This document shows, piece by piece, positions 33,268 to 41,672 of a DNA stretch of 50,506 nt (positions are counted from its first letter, which is position 1; the number at the start of each line of letters is the position of its first letter). This DNA comes from Arthrobacter crystallopoietes BAB-32. Lineage in GTDB: Bacteria > Actinomycetota > Actinomycetes > Actinomycetales > Micrococcaceae. The translations under genes and the position numbers were made by a program. Under the pieces are notes generated by a model that saw only the letters and a list, made by a program, of their open reading frames with translations, had not been told where the DNA came from and did not search any database. Location of the stretch: the NCBI RefSeq assembly GCF_000328305.2, contig NZ_ANPE02000088.1, positions 1 through 50,506 of the forward strand, written 5' to 3'.

Positions 33268-34677
33268 ATGGCCAAGCCGCTGCACTTCAACGCGTTCGTC
33301 ATGAACACCGCCTCGCACATCCACCACGGCCAATGGCGCCGGCCGGACGCGGGGCAGACCGAGTTCAACGACGTCGACACCTGGATCGACCTGGCGCAGA
33401 AGCTGGAGGCCGCGAAGTTCGACGCGATGTTCTTCGCCGACGTCTCCGGGCTCTATGGGGATGCCGATGCCGACTTCGATGTCTACGCGCATGAGGGACT
33501 GCAGATCCCGTCGAACGATCCGACCGTGCTGCTGGGCGCGCTGGCGGTCAAAACTGAGCACATCGGGCTCGCGCTGACCTCCAACGTGGTCCAGAACCAC
33601 CCGTTCAATTTCGCCCGGCAGGTCTCCACGCTGGACCACATCTCGCGCGGGCGGATCGCGTGGAACATCGTGACGGGAATGCAGGACAACGGCGCGCGGA
33701 ACTTCGGGCTGTCGCAGTTGACGGACCACGCGGAGCGGTACGAGTGGGCCGAGGAGTACGTCGACGTGGCCTACAAGCTCTGGGAAGGCTCGTGGGACGA
33801 GGGCGCGCTGCTGAAGGACAAGGAGCGCGGCGTCTTCTCCGACCCGTCGAAGATCCACAAGATCTACCACCAGGGGCCGCGCTACCGCGTGGAGGGCCCG
33901 CACCTGCCCTCGCCCTCGCCGCAGCGCACCCCGCTGCTCTACCAGGCCGGCTCGTCCGCGTCCGGCCGCGCCTTCGCCGCCCGCAACGCCGAGGCCGTGT
34001 TCATCATCGCACCCACGCCGGAAGTCGCCGCCCTGCAGATCGCGGACACCAGGCGTCAGGCGGTGGAGGCAGGCCGACGCCCGGAGGACATCAAATTCTT
34101 CCAGGGCCTGTCCTTCATCATCGGCGGCACCGAGGCGGAAGCACAGGCCAAGGCCAAGGAATACGACGAGTTCGTGAGCGTCGACGGCTACCTGGCCCAC
34201 TCCGCCCTCGTGGACAAGACCGGCCGTGTCTACCCCGCCGAGACCCCGCTGTCCGAGGTCGACAGCAACACCCGGAAGGGCTTCCAAGAGTGGGTCGCCA
34301 AGGCCATCCCGGACCGCGAACCCGTTGTCGGCGATATTGCGCACCTGCAGGCGCGGAGCACGCGCGTGGTCGGAACGCCCGAGCAGATCGCCGACCGGCT
34401 GGAACAGTGGCAGGCCGCCGGCGTCGACGGGATCAACGTGATCAACTGGGTCATCCCCGGCTCGTTTGAGGAGTTCGCCGACCATGTCCTGCCCGTGCTC
34501 CGCGACCGCGGCCTCGCCCAGCTCGAGTACGCCGAGGGGCCGCTGCGGCAGAAGCTCTTCGGTGCTCCGCTGCTCAACGAGCGTCATCCCGCCGCCCGCT
34601 ACCGCGGCGCCTTCGCCAACGGCCCGGCCAGCTGGGAGGAAGCCGCAGCGGCAGAACCAGCAACAGCGACAGCGTAG
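33268..34677 (+). CDS. LLM-class flavin monooxygenase, NtaA/SnaA/DszA family
   Basis: This 469-residue luciferase-fold enzyme matches the NtaA/DszA group: LHFNAFVMNTASHIHHGQWRRP at the start, FFADVSGLYGD, ALTSNVVQNHPFNFARQVSTLDH, GRIAWNIVTG and LLYQAGSSASGRAFAARNAEAVF. It uses FMNH2 and O2 to cleave C-S or C-N bonds. It is the last gene of the operon, with AGGAG upstream; a 95-nt spacer before it contains two copies of CAGCCACCATC. The substrate is not known from the sequence. Confidence 0.88.
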   Translation: MAKPLHFNAFVMNTASHIHHGQWRRPDAGQTEFNDVDTWIDLAQKLEAAKFDAMFFADVSGLYGDADADFDVYAHEGLQIPSNDPTVLLGALAVKTEHIGLALTSNVVQNHPFNFARQVSTLDHISRGRIAWNIVTGMQDNGARNFGLSQLTDHAERYEWAEEYVDVAYKLWEGSWDEGALLKDKERGVFSDPSKIHKIYHQGPRYRVEGPHLPSPSPQRTPLLYQAGSSASGRAFAARNAEAVFIIAPTPEVAALQIADTRRQAVEAGRRPEDIKFFQGLSFIIGGTEAEAQAKAKEYDEFVSVDGYLAHSALVDKTGRVYPAETPLSEVDSNTRKGFQEWVAKAIPDREPVVGDIAHLQARSTRVVGTPEQIADRLEQWQAAGVDGINVINWVIPGSFEEFADHVLPVLRDRGLAQLEYAEGPLRQKLFGAPLLNERHPAARYRGAFANGPASWEEAAAAEPATATA

Positions 34678-35088
34678 TCAGCTTGTTCCGGGGCTCCAGT
34701 CCGCCAGCTGAAGCCCCGGAACACGTTCGAACTCACGCCTGTTGTTGGTTACGACCGTCAAGCCTGCCGAACGCGCGTGTCCAGCGATCATCACGTCGTA
34801 CGCGCCGATAGGGGGTCCTGCTTCTTGCAGATCTGCCCTGATCTGGCCGGCATGATACGCCGCCGCCTCGTCGAAGGGCAGGACCTCCAGCCTGGCAATA
34901 AAGCCATCAAGGATTTCCAGATTCGCGGCGACGCGGGAGGACTTTTCAGCCCCGTATGCCAGCTCAGACAAGGCGACGGCCGAGAGTGCCAACCTTCCCG
35001 CATTCTCGTTGAACTTCCGGCGAAGGTGTTCCGGACGGTTCTTCAGTACATAAGTCGCAATGTTGATGTCCAGCATGTACCGGAGCAT
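34678..35088 (-). CDS. vapC: VapC-type PIN-domain toxin
   Basis: This 136-residue PIN-domain RNase begins MLRYMLDINIATYVLKNRP and has acidic residues Asp7, Glu42 and Asp98 in the expected metal-binding places, plus TNNRREF near the C-terminus. The pattern resembles VapC proteins that cleave initiator tRNA. Its ATG at 35088 shares one base with the antitoxin stop (TGATG), so translation is coupled. The frame is open farther upstream but that part belongs to the antitoxin region. The 3' end contains a hairpin shared with the converging monooxygenase gene. Confidence 0.9.
   Translation of the reverse strand: MLRYMLDINIATYVLKNRPEHLRRKFNENAGRLALSAVALSELAYGAEKSSRVAANLEILDGFIARLEVLPFDEAAAYHAGQIRADLQEAGPPIGAYDVMIAGHARSAGLTVVTNNRREFERVPGLQLADWSPGTS
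34685..34722. terminator. Hairpin between converging monooxygenase and vapC genes
   Basis: GTTCCGGGGCT (34685-34695) pairs perfectly with AGCCCCGGAAC (34712-34722). The two genes abut with no spacer, so the hairpin lies inside the last vapC codons and right after the monooxygenase stop. Confidence 0.6.
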
Positions 35089-35318
35089 CAGATTTCCTCG
35101 CGCTCCTGGTCCTGTGGCTGGTCGCGTTTCGCCAAGAAGTCTGCAGTGACAGCAGGTCCATCGAACCAAGCGTCCCACACCATATCCACGGGCGAGAGGA
35201 TTCGCGAACTTCCTTGCGCCACAATCGCGACCTCGTCGACTGAAGCCGGCATCTCCAAGGCCTTCGGCAGTCTGACTGCTTGTGAACGGTTGCTCCGGAA
35301 TAGCTTGGCCCTGATCAT
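35088..35318 (-). CDS. vapB: VapB-type antitoxin
   Basis: This 76-residue protein starts MIRAKLFRSNRSQAVRLPKAL, the AbrB/SpoVT-like swapped-hairpin DNA-binding motif of VapB, followed by a C-terminal segment containing Trp residues that would cover the VapC active site. GGAAG lies upstream of the ATG at 35318. It should bind VapC and repress the pair through the inverted repeat at 35338-35358. Confidence 0.88.
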   Translation of the reverse strand: MIRAKLFRSNRSQAVRLPKALEMPASVDEVAIVAQGSSRILSPVDMVWDAWFDGPAVTADFLAKRDQPQDQEREEI

Positions 35319-35337
35319 TTTGCAGCTTCCATGTGTG

Positions 35338-35358
35338 GGATATGTCTATCGTATATCC
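35338..35358 (-). promoter_or_regulatory. Candidate vapBC operator
   Basis: GGATAT (35338-35343) and ATATCC (35353-35358) are inverted copies with a 9-nt spacer, 20 nt upstream of vapB. The sequence is much richer in A/T than its surroundings, as expected of a promoter with an overlapping antitoxin site. Confidence 0.5.
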
Positions 35359-35572
35359 AAGGTCAAACTCAGCTCCATGCCCCAGCCTCCCTGTGGAAGG
35401 CCGAGTGGTAACGGCAGCTTCACCGCCGCGGTACCCGTGGGAGCAGCAACGCAAGAGCATGCAACGATCGGGGCTGGAAGGCCCCTCCCCTTCGGGTTGG
35501 TCGAGCTGCTATGCTCCCAATCCAGCCCGATCAGCTCTTCCGGGTCCAACGTTGCGGAACGGAGCAAGGCCA

Positions 35573-36178
35573 ATGGAACTTACGCCTCAGAAAACGGCAT
35601 TGATAGCAGTCCATGGGCAGGGCGACATCATCGGGGCAGAAGGTGCCTTCGCAGATTTCTTCCACGAACAAGTGGTCAGCCGCGATGTGGTCGGGAAGGT
35701 GGCCGGCCTCTTGGAATCCGCCAGGGGTGCTGGAGCCACAGTCGTATACACCCGAATCGCGTTCGAGCCCGATTACAGCAATCTGGTCGCCAACTCGCCG
35801 CTGCTCAAAATGGTCCTCCAGAGGGAAAACCTCAAGGATGGCGCCCGCCTCACGGAGATTATCGATCCGCTCGCTCCGACTGCCGACGACGTGGTCATTA
35901 CGCATCAGCGAGTCGGCGGCTTCGTCGGCGAGCTAACGGATGTCCTCGAGCAGCGCGGAATCGACACCGTCCTTTTCGCAGGAGTCGCGACGAACGTCTC
36001 GGTCGAGAGCTCGGCACGGGCAGCCTCCGACCTTGGATACCGCGTCGTCATCGTCGAGGACGCGTGCTCTACCGCCACTCCGGAAGCACACGAGGCGAGC
36101 ATCAACTCGCTCGGACTGCTGGCGGATATAACAGTTTCGAAGGACATCACTTGGACGGTGGCGGAACAACCGGCCTAG
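35573..36178 (+). CDS. Isochorismatase-fold protein without the catalytic triad
   Basis: This 201-residue protein has the cysteine-hydrolase fold: KTALIAVHGQGDIIG, GATVVYTRIAF, VVITHQRVGGF, VLFAGVATNVSVESSARAA and a C-terminal strand. In active members the three marked sites are Asp (DxQ), Lys and Cys. Here they are His14, His111 and Ser143. The fold is clear but hydrolysis by the usual mechanism is not possible. It may bind a ligand, pair with an active partner, or be a diverging gene. ATG 35573 has GGAG 8 nt upstream. It is not obviously part of an operon. Confidence 0.83.
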   Translation: MELTPQKTALIAVHGQGDIIGAEGAFADFFHEQVVSRDVVGKVAGLLESARGAGATVVYTRIAFEPDYSNLVANSPLLKMVLQRENLKDGARLTEIIDPLAPTADDVVITHQRVGGFVGELTDVLEQRGIDTVLFAGVATNVSVESSARAASDLGYRVVIVEDACSTATPEAHEASINSLGLLADITVSKDITWTVAEQPA

Positions 36179-36232
36179 CAGCAGAACCGGCTTCCTTGAC
36201 TACGGCAGGATCCGCCCCTGACCGCCGTCGGT

Positions 36233-37222
36233 TCACTGCGTGGTGCTGACATAGCCGCGCTGCTTGTCCACCTGGTTGGCGAGGGGTTCGCCGGCGAGCC
36301 AGCGGTCGAGGTTGGCGAGGAACTGGTCGGCGAGGGCGTCGCGCCAGCCGACAACGTCGCCGCTCATGTGAGCCGAGATGTGCACGTTCTCCATCTGCCA
36401 GAAGGGGTGGTCGGCGGGGAGCGGCTCCTGCTCGAAGACATCCAGCGAGGCGGCGGCGATCCGGCCGGAACGCAGTGCGTCGATGAGCGCGGGCTCGTCC
36501 ACCAGGGCGCCGCGGCCGACGTTGACCACGTGCGCGGTGGACTTCATGGCGGCGAGCACCTCCGCATTGAGCATGTGCCGGGTCTGGTCCGTCAGCGGAG
36601 CGATCAGCACAACGTGGTCCGCCCACGAGGCATGTTCGGCGAGCTCGGCGGTAGGCACCACCGAGCCGAAATCGTCGTCGTACTCCCTTGCCGTCCGGCC
36701 GGAGCCGCGCACTTCCATGCCGACGGCGCGCAGCAGCCGGGCGGTGGCCCGCCCGATCCCGCCGGTGCCCACCACCAGCGCTCGGGAGCCGGCGGTTCTG
36801 GTGGGTTCGCGATGCTGCCAGATCGCCTGCCGCTGCAGGCCCTTGCTGCGGTGCAGCTGCTTGTCGTGCGCGAGGATGGAGGCGAGCACGAACTCCGCGA
36901 TCGGCTGGTCGAAGGTTCCGTGCGCGTTGGTCAGCGGCACATCGGATTCACGCAGCCCATCGAACATCATCGCGTCGACCCCGGCCGCGGCCACGTGGAC
37001 CCATTTCAGTTCCTCCGCCTGCGGCCACGCATCGCGCAGGGCCGAGGAGAAGAAGTCCCACAGGAACAGCACGTCCGCACCCTTGATCGCGCGCGGCAGG
37101 TCCGCGGCGGGGGCAATAACGACGTCGGTGCGCGCCTTGAGCGCGTCCAGATTGTAGGGGCGGGGCTGGCCGTCTTCCGCGAGGATGACCAGCTTGGGAC
37201 GGGAGCCAGTCGCTTGTTTCAT
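36233..37222 (-). CDS. D-2-hydroxyacid dehydrogenase (NAD-dependent)
   Basis: This 329-residue protein has the D-isomer-specific 2-hydroxyacid dehydrogenase fold: the Rossmann motif VVGTGGIGRATARLL, then NVGRG with the catalytic Arg, FEQEPLP with the Glu, and ISAH with the His. It probably reduces glyoxylate, hydroxypyruvate or a related 2-oxoacid. I start at ATG 37222, which has GGAAG 4 nt upstream; a GTG lies one codon earlier. It is divergent from the catabolic operon that starts at 37290 and could be controlled together with it. Confidence 0.9.
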   Translation of the reverse strand: MKQATGSRPKLVILAEDGQPRPYNLDALKARTDVVIAPAADLPRAIKGADVLFLWDFFSSALRDAWPQAEELKWVHVAAAGVDAMMFDGLRESDVPLTNAHGTFDQPIAEFVLASILAHDKQLHRSKGLQRQAIWQHREPTRTAGSRALVVGTGGIGRATARLLRAVGMEVRGSGRTAREYDDDFGSVVPTAELAEHASWADHVVLIAPLTDQTRHMLNAEVLAAMKSTAHVVNVGRGALVDEPALIDALRSGRIAAASLDVFEQEPLPADHPFWQMENVHISAHMSGDVVGWRDALADQFLANLDRWLAGEPLANQVDKQRGYVSTTQ

Positions 37223-37253
37223 CACGCTTCCACGCTACGTGATCGACGGATTG

Positions 37254-37281
37254 TTGACAATAAACAGATGTGACCTACACC
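37254..37281 (+). promoter_or_regulatory. Promoter of the catabolic operon
   Basis: A consensus -35 TTGACA (37254-37259) is followed after 16 nt by TACACC (37276-37281), a weak -10. The start codon lies 8 nt further, and there is no Shine-Dalgarno sequence, so the first transcript is probably leaderless or nearly so. Confidence 0.5.
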
Positions 37282-37289
37282 ATGGTGGC

Positions 37290-38567
37290 ATGACTTCACT
37301 CAGCCCCGCGCTCAAGCAAGCAACTCCCGTCGTCGTCGACCATGCCCTCGGCAGCTGGATCCATGGCACGGACGGCAAGGACTACCTGGATTTCACCACC
37401 GGGATCGGCGTGACCAGCACCGGCCACTGCCACCCCAAGGTCGTGGCCGCGGCGCGCGAGCAGGTCGGCAAGATCATCCACGCCCAGTACACCACCGTGA
37501 TGCACCAGCCGCTGCTGCAGCTGACCGAGAAGCTGGGCGAGGTGCTGCCGGCCGGGCTGGACTCCGTCTTCTACGCCAACTCCGGCTCCGAGGCCGTCGA
37601 GGCCGCGATCCGACTGGCCCGCATGGCCACGGGACGCCCGAACATCGTGGTCTTCCAGGGCGGCTTCCACGGCCGCACCGTCGCGGCGGCGTCGCTGACC
37701 ACCGCGGGTACGAAGTTCTCGGCGGGCTTCGCGCCGCTGATGGCCGGCGTCCACATGTCCGCCTTCCCCTATGCCTACCGCTATGGCTGGGACGAGGCCA
37801 CCGCCGTCGAATTCGCCCTGAAGGAACTGGACTACCTGCTGCAGACGCGCACCGCGCCGAATGACACCGCGGCGTTCCTGATCGAGCCGGCGCTGGGCGA
37901 CGGCGGCTACCTACCCACGCCGCCGGCCTTCATGGAGGGGCTGCGCGAGCGCGCGGACCGGCACGGCATCCAGCTCATTTTCGATGAGGTGCAGGCCGGG
38001 GTCGGCCGGACCGGCAAGTTCTGGGGCCACCAGCACTCCACCGCCACTCCGGACATCCTCATCACCGCCAAGGGCATCGCGTCCGGCTTCCCGATCTCCG
38101 CCATCGCCGCGTCCACCGCGACCATGTCGAAGGCCTGGCCGGGCTCGCAGGGCGGCACCTACGGCGGCAACGCCGTCTCCGCGGCCGCCGGCGTCGCCAC
38201 CCTGGAAGTCGTGGAGGAGGAGGGCCTCGTGGAGAACTCGCGGATCCGGGGCGAGCAGCTGCAGGCCGGCTTGCTGGAGATCCAGGCCCGCTTCCCGCAG
38301 ATCGGCAATGTCCGCGGCCTGGGCCTGATGCAGGGCATCGAGTTCACGGGCCAGGATGGCAACCCGGATGCCGCCACCGCCGCCGCCGTCCAGCAGGCCA
38401 CCACCGGACAGGGGCTGCTCACGCTCACCTGCGGCCCAGCCGGCAACGTGGTCCGGCTGATTCCGGCCCTGGTGGTCACCGAAGACGAGATCGCCACCGG
38501 CCTGCAGCGATTCGAAGCAGCCGTCGCCGCCGTGACCGGAGCCGTGACCGCGGCAGCAGGGGCCTGA
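37290..38567 (+). CDS. Class III PLP aminotransferase (GabT/DoeD-like)
   Basis: This 425-residue fold-type I aminotransferase has LDFTTGIGVTSTGHCHPKV, FYANSGSEAVEAAIRLAR, IVVFQGGFHGRT, LIFDEVQAGVGRTG and LITAKGIASGFPIS with the PLP Lys. Substrates for the class are omega-amino acids: GABA, diaminobutyrate, beta-alanine. It is the first gene of a catabolic operon with an aldehyde dehydrogenase and a DoeA-like hydrolase, so 2,4-diaminobutyrate to aspartate semialdehyde (the DoeD step) is a fitting role, GABA an alternative. Confidence 0.9.
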   Translation: MTSLSPALKQATPVVVDHALGSWIHGTDGKDYLDFTTGIGVTSTGHCHPKVVAAAREQVGKIIHAQYTTVMHQPLLQLTEKLGEVLPAGLDSVFYANSGSEAVEAAIRLARMATGRPNIVVFQGGFHGRTVAAASLTTAGTKFSAGFAPLMAGVHMSAFPYAYRYGWDEATAVEFALKELDYLLQTRTAPNDTAAFLIEPALGDGGYLPTPPAFMEGLRERADRHGIQLIFDEVQAGVGRTGKFWGHQHSTATPDILITAKGIASGFPISAIAASTATMSKAWPGSQGGTYGGNAVSAAAGVATLEVVEEEGLVENSRIRGEQLQAGLLEIQARFPQIGNVRGLGLMQGIEFTGQDGNPDAATAAAVQQATTGQGLLTLTCGPAGNVVRLIPALVVTEDEIATGLQRFEAAVAAVTGAVTAAAGA

Positions 38568-38576
38568 GCGCAGACG

Positions 38577-41500
38577 ATGAGCGAAGCCGTGCTCCCCGAC
38601 ACCGACCGCACGCCGGCCCCTCCGGCAGCACCCGGCGGCAATGCGGTGCTCTCCCGCCTGGCTGCCGCCGGTATCCCGGCCGACGCCTCGCCGCGCCGGC
38701 TGGCCGAGTACTCCTACGATGCGTCCAACTACCGCGTCCCACCGCTGGCCGTGGTGTTCCCGCGCAGCGTTGGTGACGTCGTCGCCGTCGTGCATGCCTG
38801 CCGCGAAACCGGCACCCCGCTGGTGAGCCGCGGCGGCGGGACCTCGATGGCGGGCAACGCGATCGGCCCCGGAGTCGTGCTCGATTTCTCCCGCCACATG
38901 AACCGGATCCACGGTATTGACGAGGCTGCCGGGACGGTATCGGTGGAGCCGGGCATGGTGCTCGCGGTCCTCTCCGCCGAGGTGGAACGCGCCACGGGCG
39001 GGCGGCTCACCTTTGCGCCGGACCCGTCGTCGAAGACGCGCGCGGCCGTCGGCGGAGCGCTGGGCAACGATGCCTGCGGCAACCATTCGGTGCGCTACGG
39101 CCGCACGTCGGACCACGTGGTGGAGCTCGACGTCGTGACTTCCGACGGCGCGCGGCTCACCGCGAGCGCGGAGGGGCTGCGGGCCACGGACCCGGCTGAC
39201 CGCGCCGCCGAACAGCGGGCGGCGCAGCTGACCGGGGAACTGAAGGAGCTGGCACACGCCAACCTGGCCGGATTCCGCACCGAGCTGGGCCGGATCCAGC
39301 GGCAGGTTTCCGGCTACCACCTGGCCAACCTGCTGCCGGAGAAGGGCTTCAACATCGCCCGCGCGCTGGTGGGGTCGGAGGGCACCTGCGCGGTGATCGT
39401 CGGGGCGCGGATGAAGCTGGTGCCCAAGCCGGCGAGCGCACTGCTGGTCTCCCTCGGTTATGCGGACGTGGTGGAAGCCGCCCGCGACATCCAAACCATC
39501 CTCGAGTTCTCCCCCGCCGCCGTCGAGGGCATCGACGAGCAGATCGTGGACACCATGCGGTTCCGCCGCGGCCAGGACTCGGTCCTCGGGCTGCCCGCGG
39601 GCAAGGCGTGGCTCTACGTCGACCTGGACGGGGAGGACCCGCACGAAGTGCGTTCCCAGGCGGAGCGTCTGCTGGCCCGGCTGAAGGAGAACGGGCGGCT
39701 CATCGACGGCCGCCCGGTGCCCGATGCCGTGGAGCGCGCCTCGCTTTGGCGGGTCCGCGAGGACGGCGCCGGCCTCTCCTCGCGGCTGTCCACGGGCGGC
39801 GAATCCTGGCCCGGCTGGGAGGACTCCGCCGTTGCCCCGGACAAGCTCGCCGGCTACCTGGCGGACTTCCGCGACCTGCTGGCCAAGCACGGCCTGACCG
39901 GCGTGATGTACGGGCACTTCGGCGCCGGCTGCATGCACATCCGCATCACCTACGACCTGCGCAGCGCAGCCGGCCGCGCCGTCTTCCGGCAGTTCTCGCA
40001 GGAAGCGGCGGAGCTGGTGGTCCGGCACGGCGGATCCCTCTCCGGCGAGCACGGGGACGGCCGCGCCCGCTCCGAGCTGCTGCCCCTGATGTACTCCCCG
40101 GCCATGCTGGCGGCGTTCGCGGAGTTCCGCCGGATCTGGGACCCGGCCGGGATCCTCAACCCCGGATCGCTGACCGACCCCGACCCCATGGACGCCCACC
40201 TGTCGCTCGAGGGCGTGCCGGAGCGGCAATGGCGGACCAGTTTCGACCTCCGCCCGGTCGGCTCCGGCGGCAGCGCCAGGGCCGAAACCGACGACCCGTC
40301 GGATGAGTCCGGCGCCGGGACGGACCCGTGGGTGCACGCCGTCCAAGGCTGCATCGGCGTGGGCAAATGCCGCACCGTGTCCGGCGGCGTGATGTGCCCC
40401 AGCTACCGGGCCACCCGGGACGAGAAGGATTCCACGCGCGGCCGCGCCCGCGTGCTGCAGGAGATGGTCCGCGGCGCCCGGACCGTCGATGAGGGCTGGC
40501 GCTCCGAGGAGGTCCGCGAGGTGCTGGACCTGTGCCTGTCCTGCAAGGCCTGCGCGAGCGACTGCCCCACCGGCATCGACATGGCGACCTACAAATCCGA
40601 GTTCTTCGACCACTATTACCAGGGCCGGCGGCGCCCGCTTTCGCACTACTCCCTCGGCTGGCTGCCGCGCTGGCTGAAGCTCACCGGCCGGATCGCGCCG
40701 CTGGTCAACGCCGTGCTGGGCACGCCCCTGGGCAAGGCGGCCGCCGCCCTCGGCGGGTTGACCACGCGCCGGGCGCTGCCGAAGTTCGCCGGCACTGCGG
40801 AGTGGCAGCGGGCGGTTGCGGCCGCCGGGGTCCGTGCGCCCCAAAAGTACGACGGCGTCCGCAGCCCGGGCGCTTCGGGCACCTCCCACGGTGAGTACGA
40901 CGGCGGGGCACGCCACCGCGCGGACCGCACCTCCGGCGTCGTTCTTTTCGTGGACACGTTCACGCGGGGCTTCCGCCCGGAGGTCGCGGGCGCCGCGGCG
41001 CGTGTGCTCGCGGGTGCCGGCGAACCGGCGGAATGCTCGGCGGATGCGTGCTGCGGGCTGACCTGGATCTCCACCGGACAGCTCGGCACTGCCCGGAAGC
41101 TGCTCCGCGGCGCTGCCGAGGCACTCGATGACGGCACGGACCGGCCGATCGTGGTCGTCGAGCCCAGCTGCGCCGCCGCGCTCCGCAAGGACCTGCCCGA
41201 ACTCGTGCACACCGAGCAGGCGCGGCGCGTTGCCGCCCGCGTGCGCAGCTTCGCCGCTCACGTCGGCGAACTGGCCGCAAGCGGCTGGACGCCGGCGCCC
41301 GCCGAGCCGCTGCCGGAGCAGGTGGTGCTGCAAACGCACTGCCATGAATACTCCGTCTTCGGTGCCGGCACCCAGCGCCGGGCGTTGGCCGCGATCGGCG
41401 TCGAAGGCATCACCGATGCCACCGGCTGCTGCGGCGTGGCCGGCAACTTCGGCTTCGAGAAGCAGCACTACGACGTCAGCATGCAGGTGGCCGAACATGC

Positions 41501-41672
41501 GCTGGCGCCGGCCCTGCGCAGCAGCATGGCGGACGTCCCGGTGCTCACGGATGGCTTCTCCTGCGCCATGCAGGTCAAGCAGCTGGATCCGGCCCGGCCC
41601 GGCCTGCACCTCGCCCAACTCCTCGACCCTCGACCTGACCAGAACCTCAACCAGAAAGACTCTGCCGAATGA
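38577..41672 (+). CDS. FAD-linked oxidase with Fe-S domain (D-lactate/D-2-hydroxyglutarate dehydrogenase type)
   Basis: This 1031-residue protein has an N-terminal FAD_binding_4 domain (PLVSRGGGTSMAGNA, GALGNDACGNHSVRYG), an FAD-oxidase C domain (to about residue 545), two 4Fe-4S motifs (CIGVGKCRTVSGGVMCPSYR near 592; CLSCKACASDCPTG near 651) and two CCG motifs near 824 and 951. The layout matches YdiJ/Dld-II-type membrane-associated dehydrogenases that pass electrons to quinone. About residues 755-791 are a low-conservation insert encoded by a composite of the palindromic repeat. The start lacks a clear ribosome binding site, 9 nt after the aminotransferase stop. Its substrate in this operon is unclear. 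Confidence 0.87.
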   Translation: MSEAVLPDTDRTPAPPAAPGGNAVLSRLAAAGIPADASPRRLAEYSYDASNYRVPPLAVVFPRSVGDVVAVVHACRETGTPLVSRGGGTSMAGNAIGPGVVLDFSRHMNRIHGIDEAAGTVSVEPGMVLAVLSAEVERATGGRLTFAPDPSSKTRAAVGGALGNDACGNHSVRYGRTSDHVVELDVVTSDGARLTASAEGLRATDPADRAAEQRAAQLTGELKELAHANLAGFRTELGRIQRQVSGYHLANLLPEKGFNIARALVGSEGTCAVIVGARMKLVPKPASALLVSLGYADVVEAARDIQTILEFSPAAVEGIDEQIVDTMRFRRGQDSVLGLPAGKAWLYVDLDGEDPHEVRSQAERLLARLKENGRLIDGRPVPDAVERASLWRVREDGAGLSSRLSTGGESWPGWEDSAVAPDKLAGYLADFRDLLAKHGLTGVMYGHFGAGCMHIRITYDLRSAAGRAVFRQFSQEAAELVVRHGGSLSGEHGDGRARSELLPLMYSPAMLAAFAEFRRIWDPAGILNPGSLTDPDPMDAHLSLEGVPERQWRTSFDLRPVGSGGSARAETDDPSDESGAGTDPWVHAVQGCIGVGKCRTVSGGVMCPSYRATRDEKDSTRGRARVLQEMVRGARTVDEGWRSEEVREVLDLCLSCKACASDCPTGIDMATYKSEFFDHYYQGRRRPLSHYSLGWLPRWLKLTGRIAPLVNAVLGTPLGKAAAALGGLTTRRALPKFAGTAEWQRAVAAAGVRAPQKYDGVRSPGASGTSHGEYDGGARHRADRTSGVVLFVDTFTRGFRPEVAGAAARVLAGAGEPAECSADACCGLTWISTGQLGTARKLLRGAAEALDDGTDRPIVVVEPSCAAALRKDLPELVHTEQARRVAARVRSFAAHVGELAASGWTPAPAEPLPEQVVLQTHCHEYSVFGAGTQRRALAAIGVEGITDATGCCGVAGNFGFEKQHYDVSMQVAEHALAPALRSSMADVPVLTDGFSCAMQVKQLDPARPGLHLAQLLDPRPDQNLNQKDSAE
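40843..40949. repeat. Composite palindromic repeat (copy D) inside the oxidoreductase gene
   Basis: AAAAGTACGACGGCG (40843-40857) and CGGCGTCGTTCTTTT (40934-40948) are near-perfect inverted copies (13 of 15). A third unit, GAGTACGACGGCGG (40893-40906), lies between them. The stretch stays in frame and encodes about 36 residues between the second Fe-S motif and the CCG domain. Confidence 0.65.

Noticed and set aside
34777-36249. A 490-codon plus-strand frame across vapBC and the isochorismatase-like gene
   Set aside because: Composition changes along its length, it has no ribosome binding site, and better-supported genes exist in other frames on both strands.
37911-41618. A 1235-codon open frame on the minus strand opposite the aminotransferase and FAD/Fe-S genes
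   Set aside because: It is rich in Arg/Gly/His/Ala without any domain, and the plus strand holds clear, motif-bearing genes over the same interval. Long antisense frames are expected in high-GC DNA.
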